From Bacillota bacterium (GTDB taxonomy: Bacteria; Bacillota; Clostridia; Christensenellales; Borkfalkiaceae), in NCBI GenBank assembly GCA_003343765.1, contig QAKO01000039.1:1-50051 (forward strand): 50,051 nt of DNA, in the 5' to 3' direction. Below the pieces are notes generated by a model. The model did not search any database, was not told where the DNA came from, and saw only the letters and a list, made by a program, of their open reading frames with translations. Numbering within the stretch: the first letter of the stretch is position 1; each line of letters opens with the position of its first letter. Positions 40,791 to 49,592 of this stretch are shown here, piece after piece. Position numbers and translations under genes: made by a program.

Positions 40791-41867
40791 TCATCGGGCA
40801 GCCGCCCAACGGTTCCCTCCGCAGGATACCGCCAGTTTTTTCATTTCCAGCATGGTCAGCACGATCGGTACTTCGTGCAATCTTAATCCGCTCTTTTGCG
40901 CGATCTCCGTGATATGCGCTTCCCCTTCCCGAAGAATTTCATAGACCGCCTGCTCCGCCGCACTCAGGGAAATTTTTTCCGTTTCGGTCAAGTTTATACC
41001 AAAAGCGGCGTAAATGTCAACTAAATTTTCCGTCAATTTTGCGTATTCTTTGATCAGCGCATTGCACCCGACTCCCGACGGAACACCGATCGAATAGGGA
41101 AACGCAAACACGTCGCGGCCGTATTCGTATGCCTTTGCCGCCGTGATCCGCGTGCCGCTCTTTTCCCCGCCGCTCACGACAAGTACGCCCTCCGACAGCC
41201 CCGCGATGATCCTGTTCCGCATGGGAAAATGATACGGAAGCGGTTTTTGCTGCGGCAGATATTCGCTGACCGCAAGACCCTTTCCTTCCACTCTTTCCAG
41301 CAATGCACGGTTACAGCCCGGATATACATGATCGAATCCGTACGCAAGCACCGAAATCGCCCGACCGCGGTTCAACGCACCGCCAAGAGCCGCGCTGTCG
41401 CCGCCGTCCGCAAGACCCGTCACGATCACAAATTCCGAAGAAAGCCCTTCCGCAAATTCTTCCGTGCGTTTCATCACCTGCGGAAGCGTGCGCCGCGATC
41501 CGACGATCGCGAATTTTCTCTCTGATAATAGATCTGTATTGCCTCGGCAATACAGCACCAGCGGCGGATCGGAGATCTGCCGCAATTCCTCCGGGTACTT
41601 CTCCGAAACGAACGTTACGCACTCGATCCGCTTTTCCGAATACATATGCAGCAGCCTGTCCGTATATTCCTGATCCGACAAAGAACGCTCCATCGCTTCT
41701 ACCGTTTCTTCGCCCGCCGTTTCTGCAACCGCAGGGCGGTATTTACGGAAATTTTCAAAGAGCGCCTGCGCCGAAGCCGCCAGTTTGTAGAGCTTTGCCT
41801 TTCTGGAATATTCCAATCCGAACGAATCCAGACAGATGACCGCCCTTTCTTCTTTTGTGTATGTCAT
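40791..41867 (-). CDS. dprA: DNA-processing protein DprA
   Basis: 358 residues. Loads RecA on incoming single strands in natural transformation. Rossmann core with FAIVGSRRTLPQVM, TGLADGGDSAALGGAL, PLPYHFPMRNRIIAGLS and EKSGTRITAAKAYEYGRDVFAFP; C-terminal winged-helix (HITEIAQKSGLRLHEV) of the DprA_WH kind. Lies between yifB and topA, a frequent order in Clostridia. Confidence 0.97.
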   Translation of the reverse strand: MTYTKEERAVICLDSFGLEYSRKAKLYKLAASAQALFENFRKYRPAVAETAGEETVEAMERSLSDQEYTDRLLHMYSEKRIECVTFVSEKYPEELRQISDPPLVLYCRGNTDLLSERKFAIVGSRRTLPQVMKRTEEFAEGLSSEFVIVTGLADGGDSAALGGALNRGRAISVLAYGFDHVYPGCNRALLERVEGKGLAVSEYLPQQKPLPYHFPMRNRIIAGLSEGVLVVSGGEKSGTRITAAKAYEYGRDVFAFPYSIGVPSGVGCNALIKEYAKLTENLVDIYAAFGINLTETEKISLSAAEQAVYEILREGEAHITEIAQKSGLRLHEVPIVLTMLEMKKLAVSCGGNRWAAAR

Positions 41868-41882
41868 GAAAAAGACCTGCCG

Positions 41883-43409
41883 TCACTGAAAATTTTCATA
41901 ACTGCGGTAGGACACCGCTTCCAGAATATGTTCGGGCGCGATCTGTTCGCTCTGCGCCATGTCCGCGATCGTGCGAGCTACTTTGATGATCCTTGCCCGT
42001 GCGCGCGCCGATAGTTTCAGGCGCTCGAACGACATTCGCAGAATGTTTTCACATTCGCGCGAAAGGCGGCAGAATTTCTGCATTTCACGCTCGCCCATGT
42101 CCGCGTTTGTCGTCATCTTCTGCAACCCTTGAAAGCGTTTCCGCTGAATTTCCCGCGTACGTTCCACCCGTTTTTTGACGATCTCCGAACTTTCTTCCAC
42201 CGTATCCGCTACGAGATCGTCGTACTTGACGGAATCCGCTTCCACCTGAATATCGATACGATCCAGAAGCGGCCCGCTCAGCCGCGAACGGTATTTATGG
42301 ATCGCGGCGGGCGTACAGGTACACACCTTATCCGTACTCCCGTAATTGCCGCACGGGCATGGATTCATGCTCGCACAGAGCATGAAATTTGCCGGAAACG
42401 TAACCGCCCCGCCCGCCCGCGTGACGGTAATGCAACCGTCTTCCAGCGGCTGACGCAGCGCTTCCAGAGCGCTCCTGTGGTATTCGGGCAACTCGTCCAG
42501 AAACAGCACGCCGTGATGAGCCAGACTGATCTCCCCGGGTTTTACGGCGCGCGTGCCGCCGCCGCACAAAGATACCGTCGTCGCCGTATGGTGCGGCGTG
42601 CGGAACGGACGCAAAGTCACGATCCCCTCTTGCCCGAGAATCCCCGCCACCGAATGGATCTTCGTCACTTCCAACGCTTCTTCAAACGTCATGTCGGGCA
42701 TAATCGTCGGAATACACCTCGCCAGCATCGTCTTGCCCGCGCCGGGCGGCCCGACCAGTAAAATATTGTGTCCGCCCGATACCGCCACTTCCAACGCACG
42801 CTTTGCGATCGCCTGTCCTTTCACAAACGCCAGATCGGAAGAATACTGCCCCCTCTGTGCCGCTTCGTATTTTTTCGCCGTTAAAGGCGAAAGCCTTAAA
42901 AGTCCGCTTAAGTGATCCACCACCTGCGTCAGCGTGGCTGCCGTATAGATTTCCAGCCCCTCGATATACGCCGCTTCTTCCGCATTGCCCGCAGGCAGAA
43001 TAAATGAACTGTATCCGCGCGCTTTCGCCGAGATCAGCAGCGGCAAAATACCCGTCACAGGTCTCAGACTCCCGTCCAGTGCAAGCTCGCCTAAAAACAC
43101 CGTCCTGCCCGTTTCCGCGCCCTGCAGCTGACCCGTCGCCTTCAGAATCCCCACCGCTATGGGAAGATCGTACCAGCTTCCCTCTTTTTTCAGATCGGCA
43201 GGAGCAAGATTTACCGTGATCTTCTGCGCCGGAAATTTTCGGCCGCTGTTTTTCAGCGCCGACCGCACCCGCTCACGGCTCTCTTTTACAGCCGCATCCG
43301 CAAGCCCCACCAGCTCATAGGACGGAAGCCCGTTGTTAATGTCCGTTTCCACTTCCACCGGAATCCCGTCCAGTCCCGAAAGCGCAAAACTCATGACTTT
43401 GGATAACAT
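41883..43409 (-). CDS. YifB/ComM-family AAA+ ATPase
   Basis: 508 residues from ATG 43409 (GGGGAGG upstream); the open frame further upstream only translates a tandem DNA array. N-terminal Lon-like domain (GLPSYELVGLADAAVKESRERVRSALKNSG split over the region), Mg-chelatase AAA+ core with Walker A GPPGAGKTML, Walker B LFLDELPEY and the C-terminal KLSARARARIIKVARTIAD. ComM homologues are helicases that aid branch migration during transformation; the neighbour dprA supports that role. Confidence 0.93.
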   Translation of the reverse strand: MLSKVMSFALSGLDGIPVEVETDINNGLPSYELVGLADAAVKESRERVRSALKNSGRKFPAQKITVNLAPADLKKEGSWYDLPIAVGILKATGQLQGAETGRTVFLGELALDGSLRPVTGILPLLISAKARGYSSFILPAGNAEEAAYIEGLEIYTAATLTQVVDHLSGLLRLSPLTAKKYEAAQRGQYSSDLAFVKGQAIAKRALEVAVSGGHNILLVGPPGAGKTMLARCIPTIMPDMTFEEALEVTKIHSVAGILGQEGIVTLRPFRTPHHTATTVSLCGGGTRAVKPGEISLAHHGVLFLDELPEYHRSALEALRQPLEDGCITVTRAGGAVTFPANFMLCASMNPCPCGNYGSTDKVCTCTPAAIHKYRSRLSGPLLDRIDIQVEADSVKYDDLVADTVEESSEIVKKRVERTREIQRKRFQGLQKMTTNADMGEREMQKFCRLSRECENILRMSFERLKLSARARARIIKVARTIADMAQSEQIAPEHILEAVSYRSYENFQ

Positions 43410-43524
43410 TTCCCGCCTCCCCTCGGCTTCCCGCCGTTCGTTCTTTTCTCTCCCCGCTCTTTTTTCAGATTCATTCCAATCAACACTGTCTCTTTCCCGA
43501 ACCGCAACACCGACCGCTCTTTTC

Positions 43525-43659
43525 CGACATTCGCCTGTTGCCGACATTCGCTTGTTGCCGACGTTTACCTGTTGCCAACGTTTACTTGTTGCGATGTTTG
43601 CCTGTTGCCGACGTTTGCCTGTTGGCGACGTTCGCCTGTTGGCGACGTTTGCCTGTTGG
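43525..43659. repeat. 17-bp tandem array, eight copies
   Basis: Units begin at 43525, 43542, 43559, 43576 (16 bp), 43592, 43609, 43626 and 43643; consensus CGACGTTTGCCTGTTGC with two or three substitutions per copy, drift being graded along the array. It lies 116 bp upstream of the yifB start. Not CRISPR: no spacers. Confidence 0.85.
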
Positions 43660-43774
43660 CGACAGTTCCCCCTTCGGTCATGCATTTTACGCTTGGCAAG
43701 GACAAGCAGATATTCCCGAAACAGCAAAGAGTATTGTAATTTTCGCGATGTTTTTTTAAAAAAGGTGTAAAAAT

Positions 43775-43794
43775 ACCGCGCATACGCGTGCGCG
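43775..43794 (-). terminator. Terminator of the GT39-like gene
   Basis: CCGCGCA/TGCGCGG stem followed on the minus strand by TATTTTT, 24 nt after the stop. Confidence 0.65.
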
Positions 43795-43817
43795 GATATT
43801 TTCAGTTTCAGTAAAAT

Positions 43818-45971
43818 TTACGGTCTGTAGATCCCGTTGCTCAAAAACGTCGTCCAGCCGAAGCAGATCTTCGCCGCAAGCGGAGCGATCGGGATACCGA
43901 ACAGCATCGGGATGGTCAGCACAAAGATCAATGCGTATACCGTGCAAACGCCCGTCATTACTTTCAGAGTCGTATTCATCGGGACACCGAAAAGTTTTTT
44001 CCGCACTCCCGTATCATGCACATACGCCGTGTAGAACATCAATACGGCGAATCCTGCATAGAATACGGAGAACAACAAGCTGTCTGCCGCACTCGTGCCG
44101 CCGACAAACAAATACTGCAACAGCGAAGTCACCAACCCCGCCAGGAGCAGGAAATACGCATTCAGAATGCGCGGCGTGTGCGCGGACGCATACGCGCTGT
44201 TTTTCTTGCCCGTAGCAAAATATAAGATGACGTAGATCGTCGTAAAGATCAGCCCGATGAGCGACGTGATCGCCAATGCAAGATTCATCTGCGCATTCAT
44301 CGCTATATAAACGCTCTCATTCGACGACGAGAACAGCGTGGCGCCTTTGAGCGAAAGGAACCATCCGAACGGATTGACCGCATTTGCCGACGTGAACGCC
44401 GTCGTATTCGCGAGAGTAAAGCTGTCTTTTACCGCCGCCCAGACAATCCCGAATATGCCGATCGTCGGCACAGCCGGATTCGTCTCGTAAAGCTTTACGT
44501 ACGTAAAATAAGAAGGAATTGCGGAAAGTATCGTGATAAGTACCGTCGCCGCCACAAACGAAACAAAGAAGAACAGCCACAGGATCCGCGACGAATATCC
44601 GCTTTCCATGCGGATCAGACGTTCCTGCCGTTCGCTCTCCTGCAGGTTTTTCAACATATCCTCTTCCGATTTTGCAGCCGCATTCTTATCCAGAGCCATC
44701 TTACGCACTGAAGAAAGTTCCGCTTTCCCTTCCCGGTATACGCGTACCCAACCGACAACAAACAACGCCGCCAGACCGATCAATGCAAATACCGCTTTCG
44801 GATCGGTCGCAAACGCAAATGCAAAAAAGATGCCCGAAATCAATACGTTCGCCGCGGATTTGACAGGACGTTCCTTGGAAATTCCGTCCTCGTAGAAGCG
44901 GAACATGAAATAATACGCCGCCACCGCAAACAGCGCGATCATGGAATATGCAAACCCCAGCCTGCCCACCGTGAGTGCCAGTCCGCCCAGCGCAGCAAAA
45001 CACGCAAACATGAATCCGAATCCGCTGCTCTTGAACAAGCGCTTGCCCAATAAATACACAAAGACGATCATCGCCGCCGCGCAGAGGACCGAGAATATCC
45101 GCAGACCGAACGGACTCATTCCGAAAATCAGCGTCCCCAACATGGGCAAAAGCACCGAAAACGGCCCGAAATCCGTCTGCGAATGGAATGTTCCTTCCAC
45201 CACCATCTTGCCCAGCAAAATATCGTCGATCTGCATCAACGTGTATTTTTCATCCTGCGTGAAATCCGTATACGCCGTATTTCCGTCCGCATAATTGTCC
45301 TGCGCATCCGTCAGCCGCGTCGGATCCCCCGATTTCCCGTATTCCTTTGTATGATCATTCCTCGTGAACAGATCACGATAATACGGCCACTGCGCGTCCG
45401 TGAAAAATGTCTTTACACTCTTTTCCGTCAAATATGCGGGTATAATATTCCCTTCCGTATCCACAAATACGACTTCGTTGACCAGCATCTCCGTTTTTAC
45501 GGTCAGACGGATCAGAGAATAACTCGTACTCAGCGACTTGCCGGATTCCGTCAGATCAAATACTTTCACCCAGTCGTAATTCGTTCCTTTCGTGTCTTCC
45601 GCATCCGAAACGTATACATTGCCGAGTTTGACCGTTCCCAACGTCGAACTGCTGAACGTGGGCGTCGAGGAGGACGACTTGGACGCATACCGGAATTCCA
45701 CCGAAACATCCTTTCCTACTTCATCGTATATGCTCCCGACATTCAGATATACCCTGTCCAGTTTTGCCCCTTCCTGATAATCCAGATAAAATACGACATT
45801 GGAATCCGCCGCCATATAATAAGAACGACCCGCTCCCGTAAATCCGCCGATCGTGCAGGCACTCACAATCAAAAATACCAACACCAGAACGAATGCCGCT
45901 TTTCCGAATACGGAAATCTGCCGCACGCGCTCTCTCAGATTCTGTAAACGGGTTTGTCTTTCTATCTGCAT
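43818..45971 (-). CDS. GT39/PMT-like membrane glycosyltransferase with exported beta domain
   Basis: 717 residues. One membrane helix (about residues 24-44), then an exported ~150-residue beta-rich domain (DRVYLNVGSIYDEVGKDVSVEFRY...), then about 11 membrane helices. FHSQTDFGPFSVLLPMLGTLIFG, followed by SPFGLRIFSVL and VYLLGKRLF, occupies the place of the HPPLGK...FG-NPFGWR segment of protein-O-mannosyltransferase-type enzymes, but the consensus residues are poorly kept. A ~45-residue charged cytosolic loop lies near residue 420. Probably uses a polyprenyl-phosphate sugar donor; target unknown, and loss of catalysis is possible. Confidence 0.65.
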   Translation of the reverse strand: MQIERQTRLQNLRERVRQISVFGKAAFVLVLVFLIVSACTIGGFTGAGRSYYMAADSNVVFYLDYQEGAKLDRVYLNVGSIYDEVGKDVSVEFRYASKSSSSTPTFSSSTLGTVKLGNVYVSDAEDTKGTNYDWVKVFDLTESGKSLSTSYSLIRLTVKTEMLVNEVVFVDTEGNIIPAYLTEKSVKTFFTDAQWPYYRDLFTRNDHTKEYGKSGDPTRLTDAQDNYADGNTAYTDFTQDEKYTLMQIDDILLGKMVVEGTFHSQTDFGPFSVLLPMLGTLIFGMSPFGLRIFSVLCAAAMIVFVYLLGKRLFKSSGFGFMFACFAALGGLALTVGRLGFAYSMIALFAVAAYYFMFRFYEDGISKERPVKSAANVLISGIFFAFAFATDPKAVFALIGLAALFVVGWVRVYREGKAELSSVRKMALDKNAAAKSEEDMLKNLQESERQERLIRMESGYSSRILWLFFFVSFVAATVLITILSAIPSYFTYVKLYETNPAVPTIGIFGIVWAAVKDSFTLANTTAFTSANAVNPFGWFLSLKGATLFSSSNESVYIAMNAQMNLALAITSLIGLIFTTIYVILYFATGKKNSAYASAHTPRILNAYFLLLAGLVTSLLQYLFVGGTSAADSLLFSVFYAGFAVLMFYTAYVHDTGVRKKLFGVPMNTTLKVMTGVCTVYALIFVLTIPMLFGIPIAPLAAKICFGWTTFLSNGIYRP

Positions 45972-46167
45972 ATTCTGTCACCTGTTTCCTTGAAATCCGC
46001 TACCCTGCTTTTATGACAGGATGAGCTATATTCTATTATACCGCAAAATTCTTTATCTGTAAACCCCTTTTGCCCTGTCTGACACAAAAAATACGGACAA
46101 GCCTTTCCCTTTCCGTTTTTTCTTTTCCCCGCCCGCCGACCGCATTCCGAAAAATTTTTTCTTCGTC

Positions 46168-46206
46168 GGAAAATCCTGCCGTTTTTACCCTGCGGCAGGA
46201 TTTTCC
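46168..46206 (-). terminator. Terminator overlapping the 3' end of the MATE gene
   Basis: GGAAAATCCTGCCG pairs exactly with CGGCAGGATTTTCC; the right arm lies inside the last codons (NPAAG, stop). The 45972-46167 gap otherwise shows nothing. Confidence 0.6.
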
Positions 46207-47522
46207 GCTTTTTCCGTTTTTCTCTTCCGCGACAAGACCGCATAAGCCGTCAGCGCGGCGATACAGACCAGAAATTCGGTCACGGGAAAAGCGAGCCATA
46301 CACCCGTTTCGCCCCAGAGAGCCGCCAACAAGAACGCCGCGGGGATCAGGACGGCAAATCCGCGCAAAAGAGATAAAATATGCGCGGGCAGCGGCGTTTC
46401 TGTCGCCGCAAAGTAAGAGCAGAACAGAATGTTCAGCCCCGCAAACGGCGCGGCAAGAAAATACAGCTTCAACCCGCGAACCGCCATTTCGCAGAGAAGC
46501 TCCGACCCTTCTTTATTGAAAATCTGCGTGACGGGCAGCGCAAAGACAAATAACAACAAATACGCGGCAACCGCGAATACTGCGGTGCAAGCGGCGGACA
46601 TTTTCAGCAAGGCGCGTTCGGAAAGGAAATCCGATTTGCCCTTTGCTCGGCTGAAAAGCGGCTGCACGCCCTGCGAAATGCCGTTGAATACCGACAACAC
46701 GACCAAAGAAATATTGGCTATGACGCCGTATGCCGCCACGCCCGTGTTGCCGGCGATCCGCAAAAACAGAAAGTTGAACACAATGATCGCAACGGCGGAA
46801 GAGAGCTGCTCGACGAGCGACGGAAATCCCAGCGTAAAATTGCAGCGCATCAGCCGAAGCGAAGCGTCCCGCGGCAAAAAACGAAAACCGTTTTTTCCGC
46901 GAAGAATGTGCGACACGGAAAAACCCAGCCCGATCACGGGAGCAAAACCCGTCGCAAGAACCGCGCCGAGCATTCCCATTCCGCAGGGGAAAATAAAGAT
47001 ATAGTCGAGCAGAATGTTGGCAAGGCTTCCCGACACGGTGGCAAACATGGCAGTATGCGGTGCGCCGTCGTTTCGGACAAAACACACCAGCACGGTATTG
47101 AAAAGAAATGCGGGCGAAAACAACAGCAGCACCCGCAGATACGTCTGCGTCATTGCAAACGTCTGCGCATCGGCACCGAGAAGCTGCGCCAAGCCGCCCG
47201 AAGCGAAACACCCCGCCATTATATATAGAACAGAAAAGCAAGCCGCAAGATACACGGTATTCGTAAAAACGCGCCAGGCATTCCGATCGTCGCCCTGCGT
47301 TTTATACACCGAATATCTGGTTGCTCCGCCGATCCCCAGCATGAGCGCCGTGCCGTTGATCAGATTATAGATCGGAATCGCCAGATTCAGTGCCGCAAGT
47401 CCGTTTGTACCCAATCCCTGCGCCACAAAAAACGTGTCTGCAAGAATATAACAGGATACCCCCACCATTCCCAGCACGCTCAAAAACGCATATCTTGTAA
47501 ACTCTTTTGCAAGTTTTTTCAT
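46185..47522 (-). CDS. MATE-family multidrug/small-cation exporter (MepA-like)
   Basis: 445 residues from ATG 47522 with GAGGCAGGGA upstream. Twelve membrane helices in two halves; MATE signatures LADTFFVAQGLGTNGLAALNLAIPIYNL in half one and GISQGVQPLFSRAKG in half two. Exports organic cations using a Na+ or H+ gradient. The structured leader upstream suggests ligand control. Confidence 0.93.
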   Translation of the reverse strand: MKKLAKEFTRYAFLSVLGMVGVSCYILADTFFVAQGLGTNGLAALNLAIPIYNLINGTALMLGIGGATRYSVYKTQGDDRNAWRVFTNTVYLAACFSVLYIMAGCFASGGLAQLLGADAQTFAMTQTYLRVLLLFSPAFLFNTVLVCFVRNDGAPHTAMFATVSGSLANILLDYIFIFPCGMGMLGAVLATGFAPVIGLGFSVSHILRGKNGFRFLPRDASLRLMRCNFTLGFPSLVEQLSSAVAIIVFNFLFLRIAGNTGVAAYGVIANISLVVLSVFNGISQGVQPLFSRAKGKSDFLSERALLKMSAACTAVFAVAAYLLLFVFALPVTQIFNKEGSELLCEMAVRGLKLYFLAAPFAGLNILFCSYFAATETPLPAHILSLLRGFAVLIPAAFLLAALWGETGVWLAFPVTEFLVCIAALTAYAVLSRKRKTEKAENPAAG

Positions 47523-47612
47523 TCCCTGCCTCTTTACCAAAAACTCACCCCGCCGCCAATTCCGAAATTTCTCCCTGCGCTTTCATCCGCAAAGCCTTTT
47601 CGGCCATAAAAA

Positions 47613-47690
47613 ATGCGCCGGCAAATTTATGTCTGCTAAGGCCTGACGACATAAATCCCGACGCTTACGCTTACCCGGCGGCAAAGCGCA
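47613..47690 (-). ncRNA. Structured leader, candidate guanidine-IV (mepA-type) riboswitch
   Basis: In the minus-strand RNA, TGCG(C)...CCGG pairs with CCGGCGCA to enclose GTAAGCGTAAGCGTCGGGA and an inner perfect helix TTTATGTC/GACATAAA; a T6 tract follows the outer stem at once, so the same stem can act as terminator. Guanidine-IV (mepA) riboswitches precede MATE genes in Clostridia and work by termination; I identify the class by context and shape, not by a checked consensus. Confidence 0.45.
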
Positions 47691-47705
47691 ATCTCTTTTT
47701 TTCTT

Positions 47706-47747
47706 ACCTTAACACAAACGGCGGCGTTTGTCAAGCAAACGCCGCCG
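47706..47747 (-). promoter_or_regulatory. Promoter of the MATE unit with overlapping inverted repeat
   Basis: Minus-strand TTGACA (47729-47734), 17-nt spacer, TAAGGT (47706-47711). The -35 is the loop of a perfect inverted repeat CGGCGGCGTTTG/CAAACGCCGCCG (47719-47747), a possible operator. Confidence 0.65.
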
Positions 47748-47876
47748 CTGAATTCATTTTACACTTTTATCCTCACTCTTTCCCACGACCTGTTACGACT
47801 CCTTTCGGGCATTTGCACAGTCGACCGTCTTACACATGAACGAGCATCATTCTGCCGAATTTCAGTGTATTTGCTT

Positions 47877-47915
47877 TGCCGCGCCGCCGACGCACCCCCC
47901 GTCGGCGGCGCGGCA
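47877..47915. other. GC-rich 16-bp hairpin
   Basis: TGCCGCGCCGCCGACG pairs exactly with CGTCGGCGGCGCGGCA around 7 nt. No T tract. It sits alone between the rplS terminator and the MATE promoter; 47748-48050 shows nothing else. Confidence 0.55.
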
Positions 47916-48050
47916 CTGAAAAATGCAGCATTGCTTCGCCCGAAAGAGAGAAAAGCTCCGTTTCCGTCCGCGATGCGTTCACTGCTTCAGAAAATGTTTT
48001 TGCTCCCAGTCAAAAAATGAAATGGCCGAAAAACCACAAAAAACAAAGGA

Positions 48051-48079
48051 AAACGCTCCGCACGATGTGCGGAGCGTTT
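48051..48079 (-). terminator. Terminator of rplS
   Basis: AAACGCTCCGCAC-gat-GTGCGGAGCGTTT, 13 nt past the rplS stop; short T run on the minus strand. Confidence 0.8.
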
Positions 48080-48092
48080 GTCGATTTTTCGT

Positions 48093-48437
48093 TTAACGAA
48101 CTTCTTTGATTTTTGCAGCTTTACCCGTTCTGCCGCGCAGATAGTAAAGTTTTGCCCTGCGAACCTGACCTTTACGGATCACGGTGATGTCCGCAATTTT
48201 CGGGGAATGTACAGGGAACGTACGCTCCACGCCTACACCGTAGGACAATCTGCGAACCGTGAACGTTTCACGGATCCCGCCGTTCTTCTTGGCGATAACC
48301 ACGCCTTCGAACGCCTGCAATCTTTCGCGCGTTCCTTCGACGACTTTCACGCTTACTTTTACGGTGTCGCCTACGTTGAAAGCGGGAACGCTGTCTTTCA
48401 GATTCTCTTTTTCGATTGCTTCAATCAAACCTTTCAT
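48093..48437 (-). CDS. rplS: 50S ribosomal protein L19
   Basis: 114 residues from ATG 48437, which has GGAGG 8 nt upstream; the earlier ATG at 48452 contains that site. Sequence is typical L19: FNVGDTVKVSVKVVEGTRERLQAFEGVVIAKKNGGIRETFTVRR, HSPKIADI and KLYYLRGRTGKAAKIKE. Sits at the 30S-50S interface. The usual rimM-trmD neighbours are absent. Confidence 0.98.
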   Translation of the reverse strand: MKGLIEAIEKENLKDSVPAFNVGDTVKVSVKVVEGTRERLQAFEGVVIAKKNGGIRETFTVRRLSYGVGVERTFPVHSPKIADITVIRKGQVRRAKLYYLRGRTGKAAKIKEVR

Positions 48438-48581
48438 CGACTTTACCTCCATATTACGAAGCGTTCGTAGCCGTTTTTGCCAGAGGACCGCCCGAAGTCT
48501 TTTGCTATTTTATCATATTTGCGCGATCTGCGCAACCGTTTTTATGCGCAAACCGTAAAATATTTTACAGAATTGCGTTTT

Positions 48582-48941
48582 TTACGCTTCAAACGCGGAA
48601 ACAATGTGGTTGATGCCTTCTTCCGTCACTTCCATGACGTCAAATCGGATATTTACATCCCCCGCTCGCACCAGAAACGCGCGCGCCATATCGATATAGC
48701 GTTTTCTTTTGCGGAAATCCACCGCTTCCGACGGCGTGCCGAATGCATCGCTTTGCCGCGTTTTTACCTCGCAGAAAACCACCGTTTCCCCGTCGCGCGC
48801 CACAATGTCCGCTTCTCCGAACGGCGTCCTGTAATTGGTCTTCAATATCTCATAACCCTGCTCTTTGAGATACCTTACTGCCCGTCTTTCTCCGTATTTT
48901 CCGAGTGATTTTTTATGAACGTCCTGCGGTGAATTTCGCAT
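48582..48941 (-). CDS. YraN/UPF0102 nuclease-like protein
   Basis: 119 residues. YraN family: LGKYGERRAVRYLKEQGYEILKTNYRTPFGEADIVARDGETVVFCEVKTR shows the resolvase-like restriction-endonuclease core (E, D, E-x-K). Function unsettled; commonly next to rnhB. Starts inside rnhB (67-nt overlap) with its own GGGAG site. Confidence 0.93.
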   Translation of the reverse strand: MRNSPQDVHKKSLGKYGERRAVRYLKEQGYEILKTNYRTPFGEADIVARDGETVVFCEVKTRQSDAFGTPSEAVDFRKRKRYIDMARAFLVRAGDVNIRFDVMEVTEEGINHIVSAFEA

Positions 48942-49522
48942 AATCCGTACTCCCTGATCGCGTCGCGGTGCATTTTCGTACCGTACCCCTTGTGCTGTGC
49001 AAATCCGTATTGCGGATAAATCTTGTCAAACTCGCACATCAGCCTGTCCCGATATACCTTCGCCAGAATACTCGCCGCGCCGATCGAATAGGAAAGCGCG
49101 TCCCCTTTGATCAGCGTCTGCTGCGGAAGCGTAATGTCGATTTTGAAATTCCCGTCCACAAACACCACGTCAGGCTCCACCGCCAGACCTTCCACCGCCT
49201 GCTTCATACACAGCTTTGTCGCCTGCAAAATATTGATACGGTCGATCGTTTTATTGTCCACTTCGCAGATCTTATAGGCGATCGCCCGCTCTTTGATCAG
49301 TTCCGCCAGCCGCTCGCGCTCCCCTTCTTTCAGTTTCTTGCTGTCGTCGATCCCTTCGATCAGATTTTTCTTCTCAAGCGGCAAAATTACCGCCGCACAG
49401 ACCACCGGCCCCGCAAACGGGCCTCTGCCCACTTCGTCCACACCCGCTATGTACTGCGCGCCAAGCTCCGTCATTTCCCGCTCGTAAAAAAGTTTATCGA
49501 TCGGGCTGTTCTCTTTCTTCAT
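48875..49522 (-). CDS. rnhB: Ribonuclease HII
   Basis: 215 residues from ATG 49522 (a GTG at 49534 is an alternative). Removes ribonucleotides from DNA. Catalytic Asp-Glu in AGVDEVGRGPFAGPVV, then DSKKL and VFVDGN with the remaining acidic residues, and SILAKVYRDRLM. Overlaps yraN and follows rbgA, the ordinary rplS-rbgA-rnhB-yraN neighbourhood. Confidence 0.97.
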   Translation of the reverse strand: MKKENSPIDKLFYEREMTELGAQYIAGVDEVGRGPFAGPVVCAAVILPLEKKNLIEGIDDSKKLKEGERERLAELIKERAIAYKICEVDNKTIDRINILQATKLCMKQAVEGLAVEPDVVFVDGNFKIDITLPQQTLIKGDALSYSIGAASILAKVYRDRLMCEFDKIYPQYGFAQHKGYGTKMHRDAIREYGLCEIHRRTFIKNHSENTEKDGQ

Positions 49523-49592
49523 ACGTTTGACCACTCTCCCCTTTGCGGCTCTCCCGCCGCCCGAAATTTCCGCTTTTTTTAACGCGAAAACT

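Noticed and set aside
43525..43727. CRISPR array or N-terminal extension of YifB
   Set aside because: 17-bp units are back to back without spacers, and the in-frame translation is only the repeat; YifB has a good start at 43409.
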